This document shows, in pieces, positions 21,380-33,856 of a DNA stretch of 64,000 nucleotides. The notes beneath the pieces were generated by a model. The model was not told the origin of the DNA and searched no databases. It was given only the letters and a program-made list of their open reading frames with translations. A program made the position numbers and the translations under genes. This DNA is from Neoarius graeffei (Eukaryota; Chordata; Actinopteri; Siluriformes; Ariidae). Position 1 is the stretch's first letter. Each line of letters begins with the position of its first letter. Location: contig NC_083571.1 in the NCBI RefSeq assembly GCF_027579695.1, positions 89,687,888-89,751,887 of the forward strand, written 5' to 3'.

Positions 21380-24095
21380 ACTTAATCTAAGAAGTGAATG
21401 TTTACAATTATGAACAAATGTTTATGCAAAGGACTGGAGACCAGAGGTTTAAGCTGAGATACATGAAAGGTAGGGTGAACACGTCGCATAGTGAGTGGTA
21501 ATGCGAGTCTAACAGAACATGGGTTGATTGCCTTCTTGATTAGGAAGGGTCCAAGGAACCTGGGTGCTAGCTTGTGAGAGATGGTCCCAAGTGGCAGGTG
21601 GCATGTGGAGAATATAACTCGTTGACCTACTTGGTAGGTAGGTGCCTTGGAGCAACGTTTGTCGGCCTGCCTCTTGGATGAGAGTGCGGAGTGAATGAGT
21701 CTTCTCCGGGCCAATGCCCACGTCCTTCTGCAGTGGCGTATAAAGAGCTGGGCTGAGGGTATGGTGACCTCTTCTTGGCTGGGGAACAGCGGTGGTTGGT
21801 AACCTAGGGAGCACTGGAATGGAGAGAGACTTGTGGCAGAGGGAGAGTGTTATGTGTATATTCGATCCAGGGTAGGTACTTGCTCCAAGAACTGGCATCC
21901 CTGGATGCCATGCATCTGAGTGCAACCTCCAAAGCCTGTGGGTGGAAGCCTGAGGAGAGACTACAGGTGGCCCCAATGAGTTTGCAGAAGGCTCTCCAGA
22001 ACTGTGCAGTGAACTGAAGACCCCAGTCAGAAACAATGTCGGTAGGCAGACCATGTAGGCGGAAAACGTGGTAGACGAGTAGTTCTGTGGTCTCTTTGGC
22101 TGAGGGGAGCTTGGGCAGAGGAATGAAATGGACGGTCTTAGAAAAATGGTCAATAACAGTGAGGATACGTGCTGCCACCTGAGTTGGGGAGTCCTGTGAT
22201 GAAGTCCAGGGCAATGTGAGACCAAGGTCAATGTGGAGTTGGGAGGGGTCTTAGCAAGCCGGCAGGGGGTCGCTTGGCTGTCTTGTTCTGGGAGCATGTG
22301 TCGCAGGCTGCCATGAACTCCTGGACATCATCCTTGATGGATGGCCACCAAAAGCACTGCTGGTTGAGTGCCAGGGTTCGGGCAGCTCCCAGATGACAGG
22401 CCAGCTTGGAGCCATGACCCCACATCAGCACCTGGGTTCGCACAGGACAGGGAACAAACAGATGGTTAGGAGGAGTGTTGTTGGGGTTACCTTCACCAGG
22501 GCCTTCTGCATGAATGTCTCAACCTCTAGAATGGCAGCTCCCACCAGGCAGCATGGAGGAAGGATGGTCTTGGGAGGCTTGGACTCCTCTTGGTGGGAAG
22601 AGAACATTCTGGACAGGGCGTCGGGCTTGCCATTCTTGGAGCCTGGGTGGTAGGAGGGCGTGAAGTTGAATCGGGAGAAGAGAGACCAACGGGCTTGACA
22701 GGAATTAAGGCATTTGGCGGACTTGAAGTACTCCAGATTCTTATGGTCAGTCCAGACTAGGAAGGGGATCTCCGACCCCTCGAGCCAGTGCCTCCACTCC
22801 TCCAAGGCTAGTTTAACAGCCAGTAGTTCTCGGTCGCCGATGTAATTCCGTTCAGCTGGGGATAGTCAGCAGGAGAAGGAGCATGGGTGGACCTTGTTGT
22901 CACTGGCCTTTTGGGAAAGTATAGCTCTGACCCCTGACTTGGAAGCGTCAACCTCGACAAGAAACTGCTTGGTTGGATTGGGTATGGAGAGAATGGGTAC
23001 TGTGGTAAACCTGTGCGTGAGCGTGGAAAAGGCCTTCTCTGCTTCCTCCCCCCAATTGAACTGGGTCTTGGTCGAGGTCAGGGCTGAGAGAGGTCCGGCC
23101 ACCATGCTGAAGTTGCGAATGAAGCGCCTGTAGAAGTTGGCGAATCCTAGGAAGTGCTGGAGCTCTCGTCTCAAAGATGGGGTGGGCCAGTCAGCGACTG
23201 CCTCCAGCTTGAGGGGGTCCATTTGAATCTTCACCAGAGTGATGATGAACTCCAGGAACGAGATGGAGCTTTAGCGGAACTCACTTTTCTCTGCCTTAAT
23301 GAGCAGTTTATTTTCTAGCAGGCGTTGGAGGACCCACCAGACGTGACCCCAATGTTCCTCCAGGGAGCAAGAGAAAATCAAGAGGTCATCCAGGTATACG
23401 AAGACAAAGGTGTTAATGAAGTCCCTTAAGATGTCGTTAACTAGTGCCTGGAATACCACGGGCTTGTTGGTCAGGCCAAAAGGGACTATGAGGTACTCAT
23501 AGTGGCCTGTGGTGGTGTTGAAGGCCATCTTCCACTCGTCCCCTTCCCTGATCCTAACTAGGTGATAGGCATTGCATAAGTCCAGTTTAGTGAACACCTT
23601 AGCTCCCTGGAGTAGTTTGAAGGCTGTGGTCATGAGTGGTAGTGGGTAGTGGTTCTTGACTGTGATGGCATTGAGACCTCGATAGTCAATGCAGGGATGG
23701 AGTGACTTGTCCTTTTTGACAAAGAAGAACCCTGCCTCTGCTGGAGAGGAGGAAGGGCAGATGATCCCAGCTGCCAGTGACTCTGTGACGCACTTCTCCA
23801 TGGCCTGTCGTTCGGCAGGTGAGAGAGAGTAGAGAAGTCCCTTGGGTGGCGCCGTCCCAGGCAGGAGGTCAATCCCACAATCGTAAGGCCTGTGAGGAGG
23901 GAGGGACACTGCTCGGGTTTTACTAAAAACTGGCTTGAGGTCCAGATATTCTGGAGGCACGTGAGAGAGGTCGGGAAACTCACTGGCTGAGGGCTGTGGT
24001 GGTTTGGCAGGAGGCAGAGCAGAGTTCAGGCAGGAGGCCAGGCAGGAAGGACTCAAAGATGGTGTGATCAGTCCAGTTTAAGTGGGGGTTGTGCT

Positions 24096-25966
24096 CAGTG
24101 CTTAATTTGTGAAGTGGGAGGTCCCGGAACGCAGGAGGTGGGTGGGTCCAGCGACTCAAAAAAAAAAAAGGCGGGGAGCGGTTTACTATAACTTTACGCA
24201 CACATGCCTATTGCATGACATGTATTGCAACAGCACCAGTTATCAAATCCTGGACAACATTGGACAACGCTCAGAATGTTCTCCAAACAGGCACTCAAGT
24301 TCACTCTCACTCTCCACACATACGTTAAGGCAGGGGTTGGGAACCTTTTTGGCTGAGAGAGCCATGAAAGCCACATATTTTCAAATACATTTTCGTGAGA
24401 GCCATATATAAAAAGTGACACTGAATACAACTAAAATGCATTTTTACATATGACCAACAATTTGACTGTAATATTCTTTTTCATAATGAAGAGGCTCTTG
24501 ACATGCCGTCTTCCTCCTGTCCCCCGCTGAATATTTTGAAGGCAAATGTAGCTTGGCGTGTTTTGAAGTGCCGCTTTATTTCATTGTTTCATCGATGCAA
24601 TCTTGTCATTGTATAGGCCTATTGGACACAAAGCAGAACCCTCTCACCCCACAAAGGCGAATTCCTCTGTCCATTCCTGTTGAAATGTATGGTAGCCTAC
24701 CAGTCACCTTTTTTCCCTTTTCGCCATGTTCTTTGTCAAAAGGCTTTGTGGACAGCTAACTGACTTTTTCATTAAATGGAGGTGTACTTCTTGATCTCAA
24801 TGTGAGCTGATTAATCTGCGAGCCAGATGCAGTCACCAAAAGAGCCACATCTGGCTCCCGAGCCATTGTAGACCCCTGCGTTAAGGCAACAACTGGATCA
24901 ACAATTAACAAATCAAACACAGCTTACAATATATTGATGGCCATAATAAAACACAGCAGAGTAAAGACTTAATCTTGCTTGTGTATCTGACTGATATTAT
25001 AAAGAAAGTAAATAAAATGGTCCTGGCACTTGCACCCACAACGCAGCCCCATAGACCGTAGAACGCATTTGAACAATAGACCTACCATGTGTCGACCGAC
25101 CCGGCAGTGGCCCCGCTTGGCAAAAAAATAAAATAATAATAATATCAGACATTATGATCTTAGAAAACGCTTTAGTGACGAACAGTTACAGACAGTAATA
25201 TGTCGTGATATTATGTTATAAAATAGTATTTTTTATTAGGCTATATATTAAATTATATATTAAATTTATCTTCTAAAATAACAGACTGTACTCATATCAC
25301 AACCGGTTTATTTCACCATTGGAGATCAGATCACACAAGACATGAGTTAAATGACTCATTTTAAGGATTTAAGTAGGGTATTTAAAAGCATAGCCTAGGA
25401 TTTCAAGCATATTTCAAGTTTAAAAGCAGTGCCAGCAAACATAAGTGCAATCAATTCAAGTAATAGTTAAGAAATAAAGGGTTTACAAAACAAGTTGGAG
25501 AATTAATTTTAAGGATTCAAGTTTTACTATATTCCAAGGATTCAAGTAGCAGCCATAAGTGCAATCGATTCAAGTAATGGGTAAAAATTTTAGTAAGCTT
25601 TCTTGTTTTTTTGCCATTTTTTCCACAGCGCAAGCTAATGGCTACAAAAAACCCGGTGTTCTATTGAGCGGAAGTATACACCCCATGTCCCCCCCTCCCT
25701 CTTCCCCTTTCGCATAGATTTTGTGGATATCATAGGAGAGAAATCAACAACAGATATCAAAATCAAAAACGAACACTAAACAAATTTTTATTTACTTATT
25801 TATTTAATTTATTGTTTGATTTTTTTTCCCTTTGTGATGGTCACGGAGGTGATCTGATCAATTTAAATAGCTGCCGGAACACCGAATGAAATGAAAATAG
25901 CTGCCGGATCTGACGACAGAGGTTCCGGATCTTGTTCTGTCATGTTCCGGCTCAAATTAAGCCCTG
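24096..25966. mobile_element. Non-autonomous hAT inside the gypsy element
   Basis: Ends CAGTGCTTAATTTGTG and CTCAAATTAAGCCCTG are imperfect inverses. GTTGTGCT flanks both sides (24088-24095 and 25967-25974). No transposase frame. A second hAT (24331-24878) lies within. Bases 25360-25590 hold irregular repeats of the type AAGGATTCAAGT. Its presence dates the gypsy copy as older. Confidence 0.9.
24331..24878. mobile_element. hAT MITE nested two levels deep
   Basis: Begins CAGGGGTTGGGAACCTTTTT and ends with CATTGTAGACCCCTG. Subterminal GAGAGCCATGAAAGCCACAT pairs with AGAGCCACATCTGGCTC. Flanks CGTTAAGG at 24323-24330 and 24879-24886 are a perfect 8-bp duplication. Non-coding. Confidence 0.93.
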
Positions 25967-27578
25967 GTTGTGCTGCATCAACCAGGGTAGTCCAAGAATA
26001 ATGGGAACATGAGGGTTGTTCATGACGTGAAGTTGTAGTGTTTGAATGATTGCCTGAAATCCTTAGGGTGAGCGGGGTGGTGAGGTGAGTGATGGTGGTC
26101 AAACCAGTGCCATTGAGTGTCAGGATGGTGAGAGGGACCTCGAGGGCGAGTAATGTGATTCTGAGATCCTTGGCGGTGGCGGAGCAGATCAGGTTCCTGT
26201 CCGCCCCCAAGTCGACAAGTGCCTGAAGATGGTGATGCCAGTTGTTGTACATGATAACAGGGAGCAATGGTCGGTCAGTAGGGGACTGGTTCTGAGCATT
26301 GCTCACCAGGGCCCCTTGATTAACTGGTGGGTTCATCCTTTTTAGTGGGCAGGCTCAGCAGATGTGTCCTTGCTGACAGCAGTAGAAGCAGGCCCCCATG
26401 TTCCGCTGGCGCAGTTGTTCCTCTGCGGACACCCGTACTCGATCTACCTGCATGGGTTTGACGGACAAGGCGGGAGGTGGAGAGAAGTTGCAGCTGAGGC
26501 AGCCCTTCTCTCTCTCCTCTGTTGTAGGACCCAAGCATCGATACAATTGGTGAGGTCTGATGACAGTTCCCAAGATACCATTTCATCCTTGATGACGTCA
26601 GACAAGCCATGTAGGAACGCGTCGACCTGGGCACTCTCGTTCCAGTCACATGATGCCGCCAATATCTAGAACTCGATGGCATGGTCTAGGTAGATTGGGG
26701 TACCTGCCACAGCTCCATGAGCTTCCTAGCCACTTCCTGACTGGACAGAGAGCTGTTGAATGTTTGCCTCATTTCCTCAGAGAAGTCCTTGAAGCTGGAA
26801 CAAAAGGACACGTCGGCATACCAGATTGCTGTTCCCCATTCCCTGGCCTTGCCGGTGAGGAGCATGATGACATAAGTTACCCAGGAGCATTCTGTGGGGA
26901 AAGCCATGGGTTGTAGCTCCAAGATCAATGAACACTGAGACAGAAAAGATCTGCAGGTACTTGGTTCCCCGCTGTAGGGCTGAGGCGAAGGAAGTCTCAG
27001 TTGGTGGTGAGCGGTGGTGGGAGGTGAAGGAGGCAGCTGGGCAGGGGTAGGCACGGCTTGGGAGTGCTGGAGTTGTGTGGCTAGAAGGTTGAGTGAGTTG
27101 GACAGGGTGGCCAGGTTCTGGGTGATTTGCTTGAGTTCCTGTTGGTGGGTCCCGAGGAGGGCTCCTTGCTGCTGCATAGCCTTTCTCAGATGGTTCAGTT
27201 CTGATGGATCCATGTTGGCCAGAACGTACTGTTATGAGTGGTGAGATATGTGGTGAGTGGGATCCAAGAGCAGAACACAGATCAGTAAATCCAATAATAA
27301 AAAGATTTAATAGGAGTAAAAAAAAACAAAACAAAAATAATCCAGAAAAAACTAGGGACCAAAAAAACGAGGCAGGCAAGGATAAAAACGCTAGGATAAA
27401 AAATAGTCCAGACAAAAAACTTGAGACAAAAATGTAACACAACAAATATAAAAAAAGACAAAAACATAGAGCAAAAAACTGTGACAAGAATAGGCAAAAC
27501 CGAAAGCAAAAACCCAAGAAGCAATAATGGCGCAGAGATGATGTGGAAAAACCAACAAGACATTCTGGCAAGGTCCCC

Positions 27579-27645
27579 TTCTTCTTCTTCTGTCGATTTA
27601 TTGGTGGTTAACAATTGATGTGTATTACTGCCATCTACCGGGCTG
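27579..27645 (-). mobile_element. Short 3' end of an I-like LINE
   Basis: On the plus strand TTCTTCTTCTTCTGTCGATT then TATTGGTGGTTAAC match the 3' UTR end of the LINE at 38423 (TTC repeats, then CGATTTATTGGCGGTTGGC). It is preceded on the left by the same 14-mer CTGGCAAGGTCCCC (27565-27578) that flanks that LINE. Severely 5'-truncated. Confidence 0.6.
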
Positions 27646-28017
27646 AGGTGTGATCTCAAGGGATATTAATCATTGCAAATGCTTGCATGAGAATAAATCA
27701 AAACTGAGCCTGTAGTCAGACCTTGAGCAGGTCACGTCCTGATAGAATGTTCAAAAAGATATCAATATTATGTCTCGAGCAATGTGTCATCACAACAATA
27801 CAGTACACAGTGAGACACAAGGTCACAGAAGAATTCTAGCCTTCTCACTGAAATAGTAAAGTAGAATGGAGTAGAATATTAACAATATTAAGAGATGTAT
27901 GCTCGAGTTAATCCTTGCTCTTCTTGACGAGTATTGGTGCTCAGAGGGCAGGCATGCCCTATCAGCCCTCGTCCCACCTCACCGGAGTTTAGAGAAACTC
28001 CAGCCAAATTGTCCCAT
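27646..28017. other. No gene recognised
   Basis: Unique-looking sequence leading into the minisatellite. No motif supported. Confidence 0.45.
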
Positions 28018-28288
28018 GAACCAAACAAAATCTTCCCATAAACCAGTTACGAGGATAACCAAACAAAAATCTTCCCGTAAACCAATTACGAGGATAACCA
28101 AACAAAAATCTTCCCGTAAACCAATTACGAGGATAACCAAACAAAAATCTTCCCATAAACCAATTACAAGGATAACCAAACAAAAATCTTCCCGTAAACC
28201 AATTACGAGGATAACCAAACAAAAGTCTTCCCGTAAACCAATTATGAGGATAACCAAACAAAAAATCTTCCCGTAAACCAATTACGAG
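28018..28288 (+). repeat. 39-bp minisatellite, left part
   Basis: About six to seven tandem units of 39 bp. As the unit is a multiple of three, both strands stay open; the plus-strand reading is (KPITRITKQKSSR)n, which is incidental. The array resumes after the transposon at 33941-33987, so the transposon landed inside it. Confidence 0.95.
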
Positions 28289-28372
28289 GGTCCGTGTACG
28301 TCGCGGCCATCCGATTACGGTTTTGATTTAGAAAAATAAAAAACAGAAAACAGCCTGTATTTCATTTTTTTA
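28289..28372 (+). repeat. Left terminal inverted repeat of the 5.65-kb transposon
   Basis: Matches the inverse of 33857-33940. Inside it, and just beyond, a phrase like ACAGAAAACAGCCTGTAT recurs with changes (GAAAACGGAAGACGACTTAT), so the transposase-binding region may contain repeated sites. Confidence 0.92.
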
Positions 28373-28645
28373 TTTAAATCAGTACACAGAAAACGGAAGA
28401 CGACTTATATCCTGTTGTTCTACTTAAAATAAAAAAAAAAATAGGAAATGACTCTTCACTTGACTTTCTGTGCAGTGTAAATAATGGTAATTTGAAATTG
28501 AGAAAAAATTCCATTCCCGATTTTACTACCTAAAGGCCTTTCTTAATGACCCGGAAGCTGTGCTCTCCGCGAGCTACTCGCGACGAGAGATATTTGTAGG
28601 CATTGTTCAGACCCGTGTATGTGTAGTTGTGGCAGGTAGGCTACT

Positions 28646-30943
28646 ATGAACAGCTACGTTTTGTTCAAGGGCGCAAAGCGACTGGCCGTAAAGGAGGAGG
28701 ACATGACCGTGGCAAAGATTGGAAGGATTTTCCAGGTGCTAAGAATTTGCAGTTTAGAAAATAGTAGGCCCGCTATAACAACTAGATTGCTAGTCATCGG
28801 CTCTGTCACGCCAATAAGCAAAAAGTATCACTATCCCCACCACCACGACTTTCTCAGTTATGGCAGCTATAATTATGTAATACCGTGTGTTACATGGGCA
28901 TCAGACGACACATTTCTGTTTAATTTGTCCTAAAACTTTCTTTTCTTACGTGCCTATTGCAACCCGGCTAGCCAGCCAACTAGCAAGAAGTGTTATAAAA
29001 CCGTCCATATGTCCATTAAAATAACCTCAGTCATTCAGTGCAAACTTATTGGCTAATACACAGGCGTTTTAATATTGCATTGCCATATTTGGTGTATTTT
29101 TCAGGACATGAAATGGTTTCCCCAAACTTCAGATCACCAGTTAAGAGCAGCTCACAAAACATGTAGGCTAAATGATGTTGGCTGCTCAGTGGGATGGTGG
29201 TGGTCGTCTATGTGCACGTGGGGGGATAAAGTGAAGACGGTGGTGTATTAGCAAGAGAGGACAGAAAGAGGAGATGGTGATGTGTGATGGGAGCGTGGAA
29301 TTAGGTGGATAGCCTAAAAATCTTAACCATGCTCATTGCTTCTAATTTTGTTCAACTCCACAGATCACTGGGGATTCCCTATATCTGACGGATGATTCCA
29401 ATACGGCCCTATTCCCAGAAGACACTGGGTATTTTTCAACATTGACTCTGGTAAGCCGTGGACACTACGAGGTGCATGGCGACCCCGAGCAAAACGCCGC
29501 ACACAATGCTCCTACATGCTCTACACCTTTTGCATTTAGGCGGCTAGCCTCTTTCTCCTCCTCATCTTCCTCCTCCTCTCCCAGTCCGTCAAATATACGA
29601 CAGGGACCAATGGGAAGAACATTTCAAAGGTGAGCTACCTAATATCTACTGCTAAATAAAACACACACACACGTATAGGTGTGTGTGTCTCCATGATGAC
29701 GCCACTGAGCACATGGATGTTAGACACCTTGTGCTCCTCTACCTTCTGCTGGAGGATGCCTTACAGGTGCACATTTGAGTTTAGGGGTGCAGTCACTTCT
29801 GTGAGATACTGAAGGTGCGTGTGTGTGTTTGTTACTGATATTTCAGCTGTCGAAGTAGGAAACATGAGCAACTGAATGTGTTTTTGTTTTATCTTCAGGT
29901 CAGTACACTTTGCTGATGTTGTTGACAACCGGCTGACAACCTCACGCACACTTGTGAATAGATTCACTGAGGCTGAAGCCACACTACAAGGCATCTCAAA
30001 CAAAGTGAAAGAAGCCCTTGGCACTGATGACCCAATCACCCTCACTGACTCTCAGGGGAACAAGATTATGGATTCCGAAGGCACAAGAAGTAATTATCTA
30101 ACCTTAGCTTGCTGTTTTTGAATTAAGACTGATGTTGTTTTTGTTATATGTTATATATTATGTTGATATGTTGTGATATGTACTCTGACTTTTAAGCTTC
30201 CCACTACTGGAAACAAAATTCAAGGAAGATTTATGCCTTGATGGATGAGGACTTCCAGGAGTTCCAGTCAGGGCGAAGATCAAGAACTAGGTAATACAAA
30301 ATGACGTAAAGCAATTGCCAAAGTGGAAAAAGCTTTTCACTCCTTTGTTGAATAATGTATAGAACTAGCTCATTTTTTTCTGTACATTTAAGTCGCAGGG
30401 TTGAGGATAGCTTTCCAGTCCAGCAAACACTGGACCAACTACAAGAAATTAGAGACAACATAACCCGGCTGTCAGAGGTGGTCAAGACTACGACTACAGC
30501 AGCTCTGACGACTGCTGCCCTGAAGCCAGCAATGGAAGGTGTATCCTGCCTTGTTTGTAAAGGTATGAAACTACACAGCATGGACATGCTGCTGATCCAT
30601 TCTCTGTAATTAAAAGTGCAAAGCAGAGGGGTGATTCATTGTGTGTAAATTGGTGAATATGAGGGGTGTTGGTGAAGCACTTATGACTTCTCATTTAGAG
30701 GGTAAAACAAATTATAACTATAATTCATTTACCATTATTACATAGTTTTCTCTTCTTTGATATTTTGCAGATATAATGGATAGACCCGTCTTTGCAACCT
30801 GTTGCAGGTCTCTTGTTGGGTGTTGGACCTGTGTGGAGCAGTGGCTGCTTACCTCTGAGCACTGCCTGAAATGCAGAGCTGAAGCTTTTAGTGAAAATAT
30901 ACATGAGACACTGGGTCTCTCTGCAGTGATTGTTATTTTTTAA
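28646..30943 (+). CDS. Six-exon RING-finger protein carried by the transposon
   Basis: Predicted exons: 28646-28735, 29364-29629, 29899-30089, 30197-30290, 30393-30562, 30771-30943. All introns have GT...AG ends, and the joined length is 984 bases, giving 327 residues with no internal stop. It starts MNSYVLFKGAKRLAVKEEDM and continues SLYLTDDSNTALFPEDTGYF, then a Ser-rich linker, a middle domain (EALGTDDPITLTDSQGNKIM, YWKQNSRKIYALMDEDFQEF) and a helical stretch. The C-terminus is a RING-like zinc finger CLVCKDIMDRPVFATCCRSL with VGCWTC and HCLKC, spacing C-x2-C-x11-CC-x5-C-x2-C-x10-C-x2-C. RING fingers usually recruit ubiquitin-conjugating enzymes; the target here is unknown. I remember similar multi-copy fish proteins with no known function. 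An AATAAA lies at 30998. The weakest donor is exon 1 (CAG|GTGCTA). Confidence 0.75.
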
Positions 30944-30997
30944 GACTGCAGAGGCCTAATTTTGTGAGCTGCTACTGGCCTCTTACTTTTCGTTCTT

Positions 30998-31003
30998 AAT
31001 AAA
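30998..31003 (+). terminator. Poly(A) signal of the RING gene
   Basis: AATAAA 55 bases after the stop codon, followed by a T-rich stretch. A second AATAAA lies near 31070. Confidence 0.55.
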
Positions 31004-31272
31004 TGTTTATTTTTGGACATCGTTGTTTGCACTGTTCAGAGTACAGAGGCCTAAACTAGAGTGGTTACTGAATAAAACAATTAATTCATATAAAATGCAT
31101 ATTTCCTTTGGCCTTTGATAAAAATGTTTATTTCTGAGCATCATTGTTTGGATTGTGCATCTTTCATAAGAACCTTCTGCTCAACCATCAAAGACATGGT
31201 AAATGGCAAGACAAAGCAGTGTATTACAATCCTGAAATTGCAGGACTAATGTTAAGGAAACAAACATTACTC

Positions 31273-33573
31273 TTAAGCAGCATGTTGTCTAGTGATATCA
31301 ATAAGACACCTAAGTGCATTCTGAAATGGGCTAAAATTGTTGTTGACTGCACTGTGCAAAAGTGACAAGGGATCAAAGTGTGATGCAAACTCGCTTTCAG
31401 CATTTCTGCGGGCTTCCTCATTGGAAAAAGGGTCTGTGCCAAACACAGCTTCTCTGGAGTTAGTGCTGTCCCCACTTCCTGCTGGTAGAGGTCTGCTGCA
31501 ATTTCACCAATAGGTAGATTGTCTTCCAAGACCTTTGCTGGGCATCCTTGACCACAGAGGAGATTTGGTATCCCCTTTCCTGTTAAAAATAAGGGCTTGA
31601 TATGTAGCTATACATGCTTACTGACAAAAACAAAATAAATAAAAATGTAAGCAATGCAAGTACCTGGAATTCTGTGGGCATTCCATGCTTTCACAAAATT
31701 TGTGAGGCCAATTCGGGATATGTGACATGTTAGGTTGGATGTGCAGAATTTTGTCAAGCTGTCATCCAAACAAATTTCCTCCTGGTCACACATCTGAACA
31801 AGCGCAGTCTTCAGGGGAAAATTTACCCTTTGATTTACTTCTAACCACATCCTTTCAATTGTATGATTCTGTGCAGATGAAAAGATTATGAGGATAGTGT
31901 CATGCTACAGGCCCCCAGCACAGCAAGCATTAATTAGATTGATGTGTGTGATTTGTTTTACCCTGGTCGATGGTGTTTGAAGGTATGGCTGCCTTTCCTT
32001 GTTGTGGCTTCTCCTGGACAAATAAGATCAAGAAAAACTCCCTTCCACAGTCTACACGCACTTGGTCCCATATCCTGTAGGACATCACAGCTGGCCTGAA
32101 AACAATACATAAACATGTGGAAAATGTCAAGCTTAAATAGAATTACTAACGAATACATTGAACAGCTAACATCTATAATGGTGATCCTCTCAAGAAAGGG
32201 GGGCATATTATTTTCTTTCTTACCTGTACACTTCATCATAAATTATAATGTTGTTTTTGATGGGCATTGTTGAATGCCCAACAATCTTCTTACTGTACCC
32301 ATCAATAGCCATGACATGGGTCACTCCAAACATGACCAATTTTTCATTTTGGTCAATGTGTAACTTGTGACCCACATATTCAGCATTGTAAGGCACTGGG
32401 TTAAGGTTTCCGGCACCCTATAGTAAAATAAATAAATAGATAATAAATAAAAACTGTCTCTCATTGGTATGCACACCTTTTCAATACCTTTTCAACAAGC
32501 CTATGTATGATGAGACATTGTATTTGGCCTTACTTGCTGTCTTGCTGCATGGTATGGTGGGTTAACTGTTTGTAGGACTTTGCCCACTCTGCCCTCTGAA
32601 GCTTTGACCCCTTTTGCAGCAAGATAGGCAGTCACCATTTTTCTTCCGTAGTACGACCCAGTCTGAGAAAGGAATTTTATGTTTTGATGCATTTATCATG
32701 ATGCATTTATCATTATTAAGATTAATTCATGCCCCCCCCCCCCCACACACACACAAGGCCTTCTCCTTGACTCCCTCTTCCTGCATGACCCCTAGCTGGC
32801 AGTTAACTGGGTTGACTCTTTGAGCCAGGGATCTGCCCAAGGTTTCTTCTGCTCGAATTTTAACTGCCCCCCTCACCCCCCAAGCAAGCCACATAGGCTC
32901 GCTCGTGCCCTTTGTTCACATCATTCATCGCCTTTACATCGTCCACCACCACCACCCCCACCACCCTCAGTGCAGCCCAATTTCACTGCATTTTTTACAC
33001 TCAGTAATTATGTATGTTACAGAAAATTCCCTTGTATGGCCTACAAGGTGTGTTGTGTGTTGAGAAGATGAGATACTCTGCATATGCACAATCATGTGTC
33101 AACTATGCAACTGTGCAGCATACTAAAGTAATTCTAGCCTACTGACAAAAGAATAGTATAAGCGTAGAACCAGGGCTCTGGTAGACCATCAACCATCTTT
33201 GGTTGACTTTTTTTCAATGAGGGGCACTTCCAGCTGCAGTGTGTTTATCGTTGCCATGGCAACCATAATAAGGGCATGTCAAAGATACAGCGCTACGCGA
33301 TCTTTTGGAATACCGGAACATAAAACATTTTTATTCACACTGTGACAAACACCACACCTCTTCAGTAGCTTTCGCCACTTCACTTTCCAATTGCCTGTCA
33401 GGGCAGAAATCCTTTGCGCCAAGTCCTTGCTCTGTGCACCACCGCCATACATTCCTCTCTGAAAATCCTCTTAAAGAACCAAAGTGACCCGTCAGTGCTG
33501 CAGCAATATCGGCACATGCCATCCCACTTAATCTCTTGTGTTTTATAAAATCCGAGTACTGATCTAAAGACAT
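31273..33573 (-). pseudogene. Spliced rve/DDE integrase-type transposase, decayed
   Basis: Predicted exons, 5' to 3' on minus: 33573-33358 (72 codons, MSLDQYSDFIKHKRLSGMAC..., a helix-turn-helix-like DNA-binding head), 32662-32534 (GRKMVTAYLAAKGVKASEGR), 32417-32224 (HKLHIDQNEKLVMFGVTHVM, MAIDGYSKKIVGH), 32095-31962 (WDQVRVDCGREFFL), 31868-31664 (NHTIERMWLEVNQRVNFPLK, WNAHRIP) and 31579-31273. The Asp of HIDQNEK, the Asp of VRVDCGREF and the Glu of TIERMW fit the D,D,E triad of the rve integrase fold. Introns have GT...AG ends and phases agree except for about two frame breaks in the later exons, so this copy is probably inactive. From memory, near relatives are fish proteins annotated as integrase-core proteins. 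Confidence 0.75.
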
Positions 33574-33856
33574 TTTGGATCTAACAGTTGGCTACATACA
33601 AATGTCTTCTCCGTAGAGGTGGTATTCTCAGGTTTTGTGGAGCTCGCAGAAAAGCACAACTTCCGGGTCATTGCAAAAAGTCCTCAAGGCAAACTCGGGA
33701 ATGGAAGAAGCAATGTTTTTTTCTCAAGTCCAAATTTCCTTTTTTCCACACCACCCAAAGTCAAGTAAAGAGCCTTTTCATGTTTATGTTTTTTTAGATT
33801 TTAAGAAGAACAACAAAATATAAGTCTATTCCAACTTTCTGTTCATTGATTTTAAA

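Larger units (their letters stand above)
21380..27565 (-). mobile_element. Ty3/gypsy (sushi-like) LTR retrotransposon, broken fossil
   Basis: A minus-strand LTR element. Parts from 5' to 3': an LTR-like region about 27230-27560 (ends TGTC...ATAACA), gag about 26340-27213, protease about 25980-26330, reverse transcriptase and RNase H about 22430-24056, integrase with its zinc-binding head and core about 21800-22440, and a C-terminal tail to about 21382. No 3' LTR is recognised, so the element is truncated at its 3' side. It is interrupted by a 1.87-kb hAT (24096-25966) and looks old and broken, with perhaps ten or so interruptions of its frames. Domain order (RT before integrase) is the usual Ty3/gypsy one. 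Sushi-like affinity is from memory. Confidence 0.85.

Noticed and set aside
27899-28276. 125-residue gene
   Set aside because: Mostly the minisatellite; the non-repeat start has no recognisable motif.
28018-28288. CRISPR-like array or repeat protein (KPITRITKQKSSR)n
   Set aside because: Units are contiguous 39-bp direct repeats with no variable spacers, in a eukaryotic repeat context. The frame is open on both strands only because 39 is a multiple of three.
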